Notes: a model not told the origin generated them from the sequence alone. A stretch of 64,000 bases of DNA from Candidatus Melainabacteria bacterium (GCA_003258795.1 QHMH01000007.1:62001-126000); one strand, 5' to 3'; shown: positions 8,686 to 17,828, counted from the stretch's first letter. Program-made: numbers and translations.

Positions 8686-9384
8686 ATGCAAATAGATACA
8701 GGAATATCATACATAGAACACGGTTTAAAATCTGCAATAAAAGGTATGCAGATACAGAATGCATATGTTCACCTTACAAACGATAATATTATAGGGTTTG
8801 ACAAGGTTGGATATCAAAGAAAAGAAATTGTTTCTTCTTCTTTTGTGGAACATTTAGGTGCAGAAGGATTATCTACAGTTGTGGATGATGAAGTTGGTAG
8901 ATTAACTCTTACAAGTAATCCTTTAGATTTAGCACTTGCAAAAAAAGGCTACTTCCAAGTTCAAGATGCAAGCGGGGTAAAACTTACTCGTGATGGTCGT
9001 TTCAAAATGGATAAAGATGGCAATTTATTAACAATGGATAATGCAAAAGTTTTGGGTAATGACGGAATGCCAATTAAGTCATCGATTATTCCAAAAAATC
9101 CTAAAGAAGTTGTTGTAAATAGCAAAGGTGACGTAAGCGTATTTAACCCAGAAACAAAGAAACTCGATAAAATGGGAACTTTGGGTATAGTAAATACTGA
9201 TGGCTCTTTAGTAATCGATCCACAAGTAAAACAAGGATACAATGAATATTCAAATGTGTCTTTGGAAAAAGAATTTTTGGGTATGATGATGCCACTTAGA
9301 AATTTTGATGCAAACAGACAAATGTTTATGATAGAAAGTTCGCTTTTATCAAAAACAATTTCTCAATTAGGATCTTCATCATAA
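8686..9384 (+). CDS. Flagellar hook-basal body rod protein, FlgF/FlgG family (divergent)
   Basis: A rod or hook-type axial protein of the flagellar basal body, exported by the flagellar type III apparatus. The FlgF/FlgG core is clear: RLTLTSNPLDLALAKKGYF around residue 70-88, VQDASGVKLTRDGRFKMD and LGNDGMPI. The C-terminal heptad helix is also present (ANRQMFMIESSLLSKTISQL). The usual N-terminal NNLAN-x-x-T-x-GF signature is altered to VHLTNDNIIGFDKVGYQRKE, with a short insertion. The gene is first of four rod-type genes, and the next starts 17 bases later. Whether it is FlgF or a second FlgG cannot be settled by eye. Confidence 0.85.
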   Translation: MQIDTGISYIEHGLKSAIKGMQIQNAYVHLTNDNIIGFDKVGYQRKEIVSSSFVEHLGAEGLSTVVDDEVGRLTLTSNPLDLALAKKGYFQVQDASGVKLTRDGRFKMDKDGNLLTMDNAKVLGNDGMPIKSSIIPKNPKEVVVNSKGDVSVFNPETKKLDKMGTLGIVNTDGSLVIDPQVKQGYNEYSNVSLEKEFLGMMMPLRNFDANRQMFMIESSLLSKTISQLGSSS

Positions 9385-9401
9385 AGGAATAGAGGTGTAA
9401 A

Positions 9402-10118
9402 ATGACAACTGTACAAGGTGTAATTAGAAAATGTATTAACAATACAGAAACGCAATTTGAGCGTTTAGGTTTTGTTGCAACAAATTTCGCAAATTACAGT
9501 ACAAATGGGTACAAATGTGTTCGATTTGAACAAATGCTCAATGAGGACGGATATCTTACTGGTGTTGCAAGAACAGACGTCGGTCAAGGGTCAATGATGA
9601 TTACTGGAAATCCTTATGATGTTGCTCTTAAAACGGATGGTTACATTCCAGTAACCTCTCCAGAAGGTGAAGTTCAATACACAAGAGATGGTTCATTTAA
9701 ACAAGGAAAAGACGGATATCTTGTTACAAATGATGGTTGGCTCGTTGGGGATGGAATAAAGATTCCGACAAATATCTATCGTTTTTCAATAAAAGGCGAT
9801 GGAACAATTGCTGTAATGGATGATAAAATGAGCCCTGAAAGAAAAATTGGAAAAATTTCTGTTGTTCGTTTTCAAAATCCAGAGGCATTGGAAAAAGGCG
9901 CTCCTAACAAAATGAAGGCGACTGCAGAAGCGGGTGAAGCAACGCTTGTAAAAGAAGATAATTTGCTCGCACAAAATTACCTTGAAAGAGCAAACCTCAA
10001 TATTTATGATGCAGTTAATGATATGTTAAGGTTAAATGCATCTATGATTGCAAGTATGCGTATGGCAAAAATCTGTGATGATCTTTACAACAAGTCAATA
10101 AACTTGAGAGATACATAG
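9402..10118 (+). CDS. flgG: Flagellar rod protein, FlgG/FlgF family
   Basis: Axial rod protein of the flagellar basal body. The N-terminal helix has the family signature in good form (FVATNFANYSTNGYKCVRF, near residues 24-42). It is followed by the rod-protein core (SMMITGNPYDVALKTDGYI, VQYTRDGSFKQGKDGYLVT). The C-terminal end has LLAQNYLERANLNIYDAVNDM, matching the FlgG-type C terminus that is followed by the coiled-coil helix. Length (238 aa) is slightly under the usual ~260. The start ATG has AGAGG upstream. The order flgF-like, flgG-like, flgB, flgC implies one rod operon. The symbol is my best estimate, since FlgF and FlgG are close relatives. Confidence 0.85.
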   Translation: MTTVQGVIRKCINNTETQFERLGFVATNFANYSTNGYKCVRFEQMLNEDGYLTGVARTDVGQGSMMITGNPYDVALKTDGYIPVTSPEGEVQYTRDGSFKQGKDGYLVTNDGWLVGDGIKIPTNIYRFSIKGDGTIAVMDDKMSPERKIGKISVVRFQNPEALEKGAPNKMKATAEAGEATLVKEDNLLAQNYLERANLNIYDAVNDMLRLNASMIASMRMAKICDDLYNKSINLRDT

Positions 10119-10137
10119 AGTAAGAGGGTATTAAGAA

Positions 10138-10485
10138 ATGTTTGATTCATTAAGTAGCATAAATAATACAAGTAAAATTCTTAATTTGATTGGTACTCGC
10201 CAAAGAGTAATTGGAGAAAACCTTGCAAACGTTGATACGCCAGGGTATACACGTAAAGAAATAAATTTTTCCGAATATCTGAGCGATGGTGCAAATAATC
10301 TTGAAAAAAAGATGAACGCTAAATTTGGTGGCTCTCCAGTTGGAACAGAAAGTACTGGTGAAACTGTTAATATGGCAGATGAAATTATGGAAATGCAAAA
10401 AAACTCTCTAATGTATTCTATCGCAACTCGCAGAATGTCAAGCATTATAACAGAGTTAAAAACAGCAATGAATGTAGGAAAATAA
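10138..10485 (+). CDS. flgB: Flagellar basal-body rod protein FlgB
   Basis: Proximal rod subunit. At 115 residues it is the expected size. It has the rod-protein N-terminal signature ENLANVDTPGYTRKEINF near residues 28-45 and the C-terminal helix EIMEMQKNSLMYSIATRRMSS, in which the family conserved Y-x-x-A is seen. The start ATG follows AAGAGGGTATT. It lies 19 bases after the FlgG-like gene and 20 before flgC. Confidence 0.93.
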   Translation: MFDSLSSINNTSKILNLIGTRQRVIGENLANVDTPGYTRKEINFSEYLSDGANNLEKKMNAKFGGSPVGTESTGETVNMADEIMEMQKNSLMYSIATRRMSSIITELKTAMNVGK

Positions 10486-10505
10486 TATTTAAGAGGTGAT
10501 AAAAA

Positions 10506-10946
10506 ATGGGTATTTTAGATGCTATGAATACTGGGGCGGACGCATTAAGAGTCCAAGGTTTGAGAGTCGATATTTGTGCAAAGAATATCGCAAACGTTGA
10601 TACCCCAAATTATGTAAGAAAAATTCCTGTTTTAAGTGCGACAAAAGCAAATAGTTTTGGAGGTTTGCTCGGTGCAGCTGGAGGATATGATTTTACTGGC
10701 GGTAGCGGTGTAATAAAAGGTGGAGTTAGTTTAAGTGCTGTTGCGGAAGATCCTGATAAAGGTGAAAGAATATACAAACCAGGACATCCAGATGCAGATG
10801 AAAATGGTTACATCAGAGCTTCTAACGTAAATCCAATGGTGGAAATGGCAGATGCAATTTTAGCTCAAAGAGCTTATGAAGCCAATCTTGCCCTTGTAAA
10901 TGTAACAAGAGCTATGGCGGTTAAAGCTCTTGATATTGGTAGATAG
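10506..10946 (+). CDS. flgC: Flagellar basal-body rod protein FlgC
   Basis: Rod subunit that follows FlgB in most bacteria. The N terminus has the signature AKNIANVDTPNYVRKIPVL (residues 25-43) and the middle has YKPGHPDADENGYIRASNVNPMVEMADAI, which is diagnostic for FlgC. The C terminus is the conserved AQRAYEANLALVNVTRAM helix. 146 residues is normal. AGAGGTGAT precedes the ATG. The usual third partner fliE does not follow: ruvB starts 28 bases downstream instead, apparently from its own promoter. Confidence 0.95.
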   Translation: MGILDAMNTGADALRVQGLRVDICAKNIANVDTPNYVRKIPVLSATKANSFGGLLGAAGGYDFTGGSGVIKGGVSLSAVAEDPDKGERIYKPGHPDADENGYIRASNVNPMVEMADAILAQRAYEANLALVNVTRAMAVKALDIGR

Positions 10947-10959
10947 ATTTTACTTTTTG

Positions 10960-10968
10960 TGCTAAAAT
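10960..10968 (+). promoter_or_regulatory. Extended -10 promoter of ruvB (leaderless type)
   Basis: TGC-TAAAAT (10960-10968) is an extended -10 element. It ends exactly six bases before the ruvB ATG at 10975, so the expected start of transcription falls on the A of ATG. There is no Shine-Dalgarno sequence upstream of ruvB. Confidence 0.6.
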
Positions 10969-10974
10969 TTTTTT

Positions 10975-12027
10975 ATGGCAATATTTACCGATGATGATAA
11001 TTTTGAAAAATTTGAAAGAGAAACTGTAAAACCAGAAGCAAATGATTTTGACAAAAGTTTTGAAAACAATATAAGACCAAAAACTTTTGAAAATTATATT
11101 GGACAAAGTTCGCTTAAGGAAACGTTAAAAGTTTCTATTGAGGCTGCGAAAAAAAGAGAGGTTCCACTTGATCATTTATTGTTTTATGGTCCTCCTGGAC
11201 TTGGAAAAACGACTCTTGCGGGTGTTATTGCCCAAGAATGTGGGGTTAATATAAAAATTACTTCTGCTCCAGCTTTAGAAAGACCAAGAGATATCATTGG
11301 AATTTTGATGTCTTTAAAACCTAATGAAATTCTCTTTATTGACGAAATTCATAGATTAAATAAGGTTGCAGAAGAAATTTTATATCCAGCGATGGAAGAT
11401 TTTTATCTCGATATGACAACAGGAAAATCTCACAGCGTAAAAACTTTAAGAGTTCCTCTTGTTAAATTTACTTTAATTGGTGCGACTACAAAAGCAGGAG
11501 CTTTGTCAGGGCCTTTGCGTGACAGGTTTGGAATTATACACAGACTTGAATTCTATACAATTGACGAACTTGCCATGGTTGTTAAAAGAACAGCGTCAAT
11601 ATTAAATATTAAAATTACTGACGAGGGTGCAAAGGTTATAGCCAGTCGTTCAAGAGGAACTCCAAGAATTGCTAACCGATTGGTTAAAAGAGTTGGAGAT
11701 TTTGCCATTGTTAAATATGATGGAGTAATAACAGAAGATGTTGCTCAAGCCTCTTTAGATACTCTCGATATAGATAAATCAGGGCTTAATAATACGGATA
11801 GAGCTCTTTTAAAATTGATTATCGAAAAATTCGATGGAGGTCCAGTTGGAATAGAAACTCTATCCGCAGCTTTGGGTGAGGATATAAGAACATTGGAAGA
11901 TGTTTGTGAACCATACCTGTTGCAAACAGGTTTTATCCAAAGAACTCCTCGAGGAAGAAAAGTTTCACCAGAAGCTATGCGATATTTAGGATATCGACAA
12001 AACGGACAAAAAAGTTTATTTGATTAA
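10975..12027 (+). CDS. ruvB: Holliday junction branch migration helicase RuvB
   Basis: Hexameric AAA+ motor that drives RuvA-bound Holliday junctions. Walker A is YGPPGLGKTT at 71-80, Walker B is LFIDEIHRL near 118-126, sensor 1 is LIGATT, and the C-terminal winged helix ends with the family LLQTGFIQRTPRGRK. The extra N-terminal ~25 residues are acidic and poorly conserved, as often. The ATG at 10975 has no Shine-Dalgarno site but sits six bases after a -10 box. ruvA and ruvC are not in the window. The gene is convergent with the large unknown gene at 12052. Confidence 0.97.
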   Translation: MAIFTDDDNFEKFERETVKPEANDFDKSFENNIRPKTFENYIGQSSLKETLKVSIEAAKKREVPLDHLLFYGPPGLGKTTLAGVIAQECGVNIKITSAPALERPRDIIGILMSLKPNEILFIDEIHRLNKVAEEILYPAMEDFYLDMTTGKSHSVKTLRVPLVKFTLIGATTKAGALSGPLRDRFGIIHRLEFYTIDELAMVVKRTASILNIKITDEGAKVIASRSRGTPRIANRLVKRVGDFAIVKYDGVITEDVAQASLDTLDIDKSGLNNTDRALLKLIIEKFDGGPVGIETLSAALGEDIRTLEDVCEPYLLQTGFIQRTPRGRKVSPEAMRYLGYRQNGQKSLFD

Positions 12028-12051
12028 CTCCAAGTTCTTTTTTATAACTTT

Positions 12052-13452
12052 TTATGCAACATATTGTTGTTGTTTTTGTTGTTCAAGTTTTTCTTTCTCT
12101 TGTGCAGTTGGCAATCCAAAAGATTTTTTAATTGTGTTGTCAATTGGAGCAGAAATCTTTCCACTTAAAGTTAAAACACCAGCAAATCTCAAAATACCAC
12201 CAAGTATTTTTGCAGTTTTGCTACTACCATCTTTCAAGCCCATACTTGCAACATTTCCAAATTTTTTAAGAATATTTGCAACTGCAGTTGAACTTTTTAT
12301 ATTTTTTAAGCTTGCTGCAGAGTAAACAATTGCCCCAGCACTTGCCATTCCAATAGCCCAGCCGGCAGCACCAGAAACCAATTCGCTAATTGCAGTTTTT
12401 GCTTTTTTGCCTGTTGGTGCATCTTGAGCTTCGTTGAATATTTGTGGAAGATATGATGCAGTCATTAGAACACCGAAAGTAGTTCTGTCATTGATACAGT
12501 TTCCAACAGATTCACCCAAAATTAAAGGTATTTGTTGTGTTAATTTTCCTGCTGTTGTTTGAGCAGCATCACCATTCATAATTACAAACTTTTTAAGAGT
12601 TTCTCCAAGGTTACCTCTTGAACCTGGAACCCAGCCCTTAACTTTTATATTCTTTGCAAAATCAAATGTTTCTTCTCCAATTTTACCAATTTTTACATTG
12701 TCAAAGAATTTCAACATTTCTTTTGTTGATTTCAAATTGTGTTTTGTTTTTATTGCATCTACCAATTCTTTAGAAAATTTGAAACTATCACCCAAGTCTT
12801 TTCCGCTAAAACAAGCTTCTGCCATTTCTTGAATAGTTTTTCCGCAAATTTTAGAATCTTTTCCAACTAAAGCTTCTAAATATTTTGTAAATTTAGTTTT
12901 GTCGCCAACGCCGTCAGCGATATTTTTTAAGATTTCAGATGAAGTTAATGAAAATATGCCTTTTGGTCCAAGAACAGACATTTTTGCCATTTGAGATTTT
13001 GGTTGCACTCTGTTTGCACTTGAAGTTACGTTCTTTACTTCTTGAAATAACTTAGATTTTTTTAGAGGATTTTTAGCAGAAATAGAATTTAAAACTTCTC
13101 CAGCTTTATTACAGAACTTGCTGTTTTTAACAATTTTGTCAACGCTTTCACCAAGTTGCCAGATTTTGTTAATGTTTTTGTTTACGGCTGCAGTAACTCC
13201 CAAAACTGTTGCGATAGTTAAGGTTGCAGTAGTAATATTTTTTTTGAGTTTGTTTTTATCAATGTTTTGAGCTGCAATTTGAACTTTTTCTTTTGCGTTA
13301 TCAACTTTTTCATTTATTTGCAAAGTATCATTGTTTAATACTCTTTGTGCATAACGATAAGGAAGAAGTTGAGCATTATTTTGAGCAACGGCGTTGTTGA
13401 GCGAACCCCCGATTTGTCTTGCTGTTTGGTATTGAACAAAATTTGTTGTCAT
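12052..13452 (-). CDS. Large protein of unknown function with hydrophobic segments (466 aa)
   Basis: I do not recognise the family. The ATG follows AGGAGATG at nine bases. No signal peptide is visible at the N terminus (MTTNFVQYQTARQIGGSLNN). A first hydrophobic stretch lies near residues 70-90 (TTATLTIATVLGVTAAV). A glycine/alanine-rich pair of hydrophobic stretches lies near 360-380 (LVSGAAGWAIGMASAGAIVYSAA), and another near 425-435. The middle is lysine-rich and soluble. The C terminus is a short glutamine-rich tail (EKLEQQKQQQYVA). The pattern suggests a membrane-associated or surface protein with membrane-active helices. It is monocistronic, with no neighbour that hints at a role. Probably lineage-specific (inference). 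Confidence 0.85.
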   Translation of the reverse strand: MTTNFVQYQTARQIGGSLNNAVAQNNAQLLPYRYAQRVLNNDTLQINEKVDNAKEKVQIAAQNIDKNKLKKNITTATLTIATVLGVTAAVNKNINKIWQLGESVDKIVKNSKFCNKAGEVLNSISAKNPLKKSKLFQEVKNVTSSANRVQPKSQMAKMSVLGPKGIFSLTSSEILKNIADGVGDKTKFTKYLEALVGKDSKICGKTIQEMAEACFSGKDLGDSFKFSKELVDAIKTKHNLKSTKEMLKFFDNVKIGKIGEETFDFAKNIKVKGWVPGSRGNLGETLKKFVIMNGDAAQTTAGKLTQQIPLILGESVGNCINDRTTFGVLMTASYLPQIFNEAQDAPTGKKAKTAISELVSGAAGWAIGMASAGAIVYSAASLKNIKSSTAVANILKKFGNVASMGLKDGSSKTAKILGGILRFAGVLTLSGKISAPIDNTIKKSFGLPTAQEKEKLEQQKQQQYVA

Positions 13453-13632
13453 TATGCTTTCATCTCCTCTATATCTTTATAAAGTCATGTTTTCTGTAAA
13501 AATTTACTTTTTAAATTTGATTTGTTAAAATTTGTAAACTGGAAAATTTTACATTATTTGGTTGATTTTCGAGAAAAAAATATTAAATAGAATATAAACA
13601 TATGAAGAATAAAAATTCGGGGAGAATAAATT

Positions 13633-14169
13633 ATGGGTTCAGGTTCATCAATAATTTCAGGAATATCTGGAGGAATTACAAATACATATTCACTTTTAGC
13701 AAACTTTGCAGGCAGTGATGGTGTAACTTTAAAAAGTATATCTTCGGTAATGTCAAATACACAATATGCTGGGAAAATTAACCCGACATTTGCATCATAT
13801 ATCCAATCAAATTTTAACACACTTGATAAAGATAAAGATGGGGTTTTGAGTTCAGAAGAATTATCAAATATGACAAACATGATAAATATGACTGGATTGA
13901 CGCTGAATCAGTTGTCTTCACTTGGAACAGCTTCAGGTTTGTCTACGGAAACTTTACAAAAAGTTATTGAACATTTCCAAGAAATCGATAAAAATGGTGA
14001 TGGAAAAGTTACAACCGCAGAAATCAATTCATACACGGTTTCTGCATCAAAAATGCAAAAAGAGGATGAATTTAGGGACAAATTTGTTTCAGATATGTCA
14101 ATGTTTTATGGTGACGATACATCCTCAAATACAGATTCCATCCTATCTTATAGATATAAAAACATATAG
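13633..14169 (+). CDS. EF-hand calcium-binding protein (178 aa)
   Basis: Two canonical EF-hand loops are visible: DKDKDGVLSSEE at residues 65-76 and DKNGDGKVTTAE at 119-130. Both have acidic ligands at positions 1, 3, 5 and 12 (or Asn/Asp) and glycine at 6. The N terminus is glycine/serine-rich (MGSGSSIISGISGGI) without a typical signal peptide. The ATG has CGGGGAGAA upstream. The protein probably senses or buffers calcium, or is a surface or secreted protein. EF-hands are uncommon in bacterial housekeeping loci, and nothing nearby shows its partner. It stands alone, ahead of a strong terminator and rpoB. Confidence 0.88.
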   Translation: MGSGSSIISGISGGITNTYSLLANFAGSDGVTLKSISSVMSNTQYAGKINPTFASYIQSNFNTLDKDKDGVLSSEELSNMTNMINMTGLTLNQLSSLGTASGLSTETLQKVIEHFQEIDKNGDGKVTTAEINSYTVSASKMQKEDEFRDKFVSDMSMFYGDDTSSNTDSILSYRYKNI

Positions 14170-14224
14170 CTTGAATCAATTTTTGATTTTAAATTTTATT
14201 TTTTAGTTATTTCGGGCAGTTGAC

Positions 14225-14260
14225 AAGGAAAGCCTTATATTTAAAGGCTTTCCTTTTTAA
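14225..14260 (+). terminator. Intrinsic terminator after the EF-hand gene
   Basis: A perfect 12-bp stem, AAGGAAAGCCTT (14225-14236) with AAGGCTTTCCTT (14244-14255), has a 7-base loop and a T-rich tail. It isolates rpoB from upstream transcription. Confidence 0.92.
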
Positions 14261-14327
14261 TTTCATGAAAAAACCTTGGAATGTAACAGCTTTTTAATAA
14301 AAATTTCTATTATATCGATAAAATGTC

Positions 14328-14471
14328 TTGACTACAATTATTGAAGTAGTAACATAATAATCAGCATGCTTATATGAGGAAGGTGTGTCCTCGATTTTTT
14401 TAAAAAGCCGAAAAAGGGCAGAAACACACCGTGTGTACACCGTATTATATCAGATCGCAAGAGGTGAATAA
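14328..14471 (+). promoter_or_regulatory. rpoB promoter region and ~105-base leader
   Basis: The 302-base gap 14170-14471 holds the upstream terminator, then TTGACT (14328-14333) and CATAAT (14353-14358). The 19-base spacing is long, so the -10 choice is uncertain. The following leader can form GAGGA/TCCTC (14376-14380 with 14388-14392) and has the near-palindrome ACACAC-C-GTGTGT (14424-14436). AGAGGTGAA precedes the ATG. No L10-type neighbour (rplJL) is present, so control of rpoBC must come from this leader or promoter. Confidence 0.45.
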
Positions 14472-17400
14472 ATGTCGACAAAATATCAGAAAAGAGTAAC
14501 TCCGATGGGTATTCCGAACACTCGTTTGGACGATTTGCCGGACCTAATCGAAGTGCAAAAAAAATCATTTGAATGGTTCTTAAAAGAAGGTTTGAAAGAA
14601 GAATTGCTTTCATTCTCTCCAATTAAAGACTATACAGGAAGATTAGGGTTATACTTCCTTCCAAATTATACTTTTGATAATCCTAAATACACGGAAGAAG
14701 AAGCAAGAATTCACGATGCAACATATGCAAAACAGCTTCGTGTAATGGTAAGATTGACAAACCGTGATTCAGGTGAAATCAAAGAACAAGAAGTTTATAT
14801 CGGAGATATTCCGACAATGACAGACAAGGGAACGTTTATCATTAACGGTGCAGAAAGGGTTATCGTTTCGCAAATTGTACGTTCTCCTGGAGTTTATTTT
14901 AAAAAAGACATTTCTCCAACAGGAAAACGTCTTTACAATGCAACTATGATTCCTAACAGAGGTGCATGGTTGAAAATCGAAACAGATGCTAACGACATAA
15001 TTTATGTAAAAATTGACAAGAACAGAAAAATTCTTGCAACAACATTGTTGAAAGCTATGGGTATTACAGTTTCTGAAATGGAAACATTGTTTACTCACCC
15101 TGAATTTTTGAAGAAAACTCTTGAAAAAGATACAACAGAAACAACAGATGATGCATTGGTTGAAATTTATAAAAAATTAAGACCAGGAGATCCTGCATCA
15201 CCACAAGGTGGACGTTCAATTCTTGAAGCAAGATTCTTTGATGAAAAGAAATATGATATCGGCAGAGTAGGTCGTTATAAGATTAACAAAAAACTAAACT
15301 TGAACATTGGTGCTTCAGTAAGAACATTGACAGTTCAAGATATAGTTGCATCAATAGAATATTTGATTAACTTGACATACGATGAAGGTACATTGGATGA
15401 TATTGACCACTTGGGTAACAGAAGAATCCGTTCAGTTGGTGAATTGCTTCAAAACCAATTCAGAGTTGGTTTGAGCCGTATCGAAAGAATTGTTAAAGAA
15501 AGAATGACATTGCAAGATTCTGACACGTTAACACCATTGAACTTGTTAAATACAAAACCGTTGGTTGCTGCATTGAAGGAATTCTTCGGAAGTTCTCAAT
15601 TGTCACAATTTATGGACCAAACAAACCCATTGGCAGAGTTAACTCACAAAAGACGTATTTCTGCATTAGGACCTGGTGGTTTGATGAGAGAAAGAGCTGG
15701 ATTTGCAGTTCGTGATATTCACCCATCACACTATGGACGTATTTGTCCAGTAGAAACACCAGAAGGTCCAAACGCAGGTTTGATTGGATCTTTGGCAACA
15801 CACGCAAAAGTTAATGATTATGGATTCGTAGAATCTCCGTTCTTTGTTGTTAAAGATGGCGTTGTAACAAACGAAGTTGTTTACATGACAGCTGACGAAG
15901 ATGAAAACTATCGTTGCGCACCAGCAGACGTTCAATTGAATAAAGATAGAACATTCAAGGCAGATTTCGTTCCTGCAAGATATCGTTCAGAATTTATTAT
16001 GTGTGAAAAGTCAAAAATCGACTATGTTGGGGTTTGCCCTATTCAAATCATTTCAGTTGCAACATCGTTGATTCCATTTATTGAACACGACGATGCTAAC
16101 AGAGCTTTGATGGGATCTAACATGCAACGTCAAGCGGTACCATTGTTGATTACTCAAAGACCAGTAGTTGGTACAGGTTTGGAAGCTCGTGCAGCTAAAG
16201 ACTCTGGTATGGTTGCTGTGTCAGATGTGGATGGTACTGTAGTTAGAGTCGTTGGTGAAGAAATTACTATTCAAGATAAAGCAGGAAATCTTCATGTTCA
16301 TCAACTTATGAAATATTTAAGAAGTAACCAAGATACTTGTATTAACCAAAGACCAATTGTAAGGGAAGGTGATGAGGTTAAGGCTGGAGATGTTATCGCT
16401 GATGGTGCATCAACAGATGGTGGTGAATTATCTCTTGGTAAGAACGTTTTGGTAGCGTATATGCCTTGGGAAGGTTACAACTATGAAGATGCTATTTTGC
16501 TTTCAGAACGTTGTGTTCACGATGATGTCTTTACATCAGTGCACATCGAAAAATTAGAAATCGATGCAAGACAAACAAAACTTGGACCTGAAGAAATTAC
16601 TCGTGAAATTCCTAATGTTTCAGAAGAAGCGTTAAGACATTTGGATGAAAGAGGTATCGTTCGTATAGGTGCAAGGGTTTATGCAGATGATATTTTGGTT
16701 GGTAAGGTTACACCAAAAGGTGAATCTGAACACCCACCAGAAGAAAAACTTTTGAGAGCGATATTCGCAGAAAAAGCAAGAGATGTTAAAGATAACTCAT
16801 TGAGAGTTCCTCACGGAGAAGGTGGTAGAGTTCTTGATGTTAAGGTATTTGACAGAGAAAAAGGTGATGAATTGCCACCTGGAGCAAATACTGTTATCAG
16901 AGTATACATTGCTCAAAAACGTAAAGTTTCAGTTGGTGATAAGCTTTCTGGACGTCACGGAAACAAGGGTATTGTATCAAGAATCCTCGCAAAAGAAGAT
17001 ATGCCATTCTTGCCAGATGGAACTCCAATTGATGTAGTTTTGAACCCACTGGGTGTTCCTTCACGTATGAACGTAGGTCAAACTTATGAACATTTGTTGG
17101 GATTGGCATCTTATTTGACAAAACAATATTATGAAACTCCTTCATTTGATGAAATGTATGGAGATAATCAATCAGAAAAAGCAACAAAAGAAGAATTGCT
17201 TAAAGGTATTAAAGAATCTGGTTGCGATTGGGTAAGAGAAGACGGTAAAGTTTCACTTATTGATGGTAGAACTGGTGAACCGTTTGACGAACCTGTTGCG
17301 GTTGGTGTTTCTTATATCTTGAAACTTGTTCACCTTGTTGATGATAAAATTCACGCTCGTTCAACTGGTCCTTACTCATTGGTAACACAACAACCATTAG

Positions 17401-17786
17401 GTGGTAAGGCTCAATTCGGCGGACAAAGATTTGGTGAAATGGAAGTTTGGGCATTGGAAGCTTATGGTGCAGCATATACATTACAAGAAATGTTGACAAT
17501 TAAGTCTGATGATGTTAACGGACGTAACAGAGCTTATGAAGCAATCGTAAAAGGCGATAATATTCCAAGACCAGGAATTCCAGAATCCTTCAAGGTTCTT
17601 GTAAGAGAACTTCAAAGTATCGGTCTTGATATTACCGTTGCAAAGAAAGATGGCATCGAAGTTGATTTGATGACAGATATTGATGATTTAAGAAAAGCTG
17701 CTCCGAAAAGAACATTATCTGATATCGATTCGGAATTGTTGAATATCAATTTCTTTGAAACACCGACATCATACGGTGATTTGTAA
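14472..17786 (+). CDS. rpoB: RNA polymerase beta subunit
   Basis: Catalytic beta subunit of RNA polymerase. 1104 residues matches the compact cyanobacterial type, lacking the large E. coli insertions. The rifampicin pocket is intact (SSQLSQFMDQTNPLAEL, then HKRRISALGPGG), with the residues most often mutated to resistance in wild-type state, so sensitivity is predicted. Other landmarks are RERAGFAVRDIHPSHYGRIC, ETPEGPNAGLI, the KLSGRHGNKGIVS segment with catalytic-site lysines, and the C-terminal GGKAQFGGQRFGEMEVWALEAYGA. It starts the rpoB-rpoC1-rpoC2 operon and ends 42 bases before rpoC1. Confidence 0.98.
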   Translation: MSTKYQKRVTPMGIPNTRLDDLPDLIEVQKKSFEWFLKEGLKEELLSFSPIKDYTGRLGLYFLPNYTFDNPKYTEEEARIHDATYAKQLRVMVRLTNRDSGEIKEQEVYIGDIPTMTDKGTFIINGAERVIVSQIVRSPGVYFKKDISPTGKRLYNATMIPNRGAWLKIETDANDIIYVKIDKNRKILATTLLKAMGITVSEMETLFTHPEFLKKTLEKDTTETTDDALVEIYKKLRPGDPASPQGGRSILEARFFDEKKYDIGRVGRYKINKKLNLNIGASVRTLTVQDIVASIEYLINLTYDEGTLDDIDHLGNRRIRSVGELLQNQFRVGLSRIERIVKERMTLQDSDTLTPLNLLNTKPLVAALKEFFGSSQLSQFMDQTNPLAELTHKRRISALGPGGLMRERAGFAVRDIHPSHYGRICPVETPEGPNAGLIGSLATHAKVNDYGFVESPFFVVKDGVVTNEVVYMTADEDENYRCAPADVQLNKDRTFKADFVPARYRSEFIMCEKSKIDYVGVCPIQIISVATSLIPFIEHDDANRALMGSNMQRQAVPLLITQRPVVGTGLEARAAKDSGMVAVSDVDGTVVRVVGEEITIQDKAGNLHVHQLMKYLRSNQDTCINQRPIVREGDEVKAGDVIADGASTDGGELSLGKNVLVAYMPWEGYNYEDAILLSERCVHDDVFTSVHIEKLEIDARQTKLGPEEITREIPNVSEEALRHLDERGIVRIGARVYADDILVGKVTPKGESEHPPEEKLLRAIFAEKARDVKDNSLRVPHGEGGRVLDVKVFDREKGDELPPGANTVIRVYIAQKRKVSVGDKLSGRHGNKGIVSRILAKEDMPFLPDGTPIDVVLNPLGVPSRMNVGQTYEHLLGLASYLTKQYYETPSFDEMYGDNQSEKATKEELLKGIKESGCDWVREDGKVSLIDGRTGEPFDEPVAVGVSYILKLVHLVDDKIHARSTGPYSLVTQQPLGGKAQFGGQRFGEMEVWALEAYGAAYTLQEMLTIKSDDVNGRNRAYEAIVKGDNIPRPGIPESFKVLVRELQSIGLDITVAKKDGIEVDLMTDIDDLRKAAPKRTLSDIDSELLNINFFETPTSYGDL

Positions 17787-17828
17787 ACTCAAAAACGTTA
17801 GTAAACACAATTGAAAAAGGAAATATAA

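Noticed and set aside
12020..12325. 101-residue plus-strand cysteine/phenylalanine-rich frame
   Set aside because: It lies antisense to the well-supported minus-strand gene and overlaps its C terminus; composition is that of a shadow frame.
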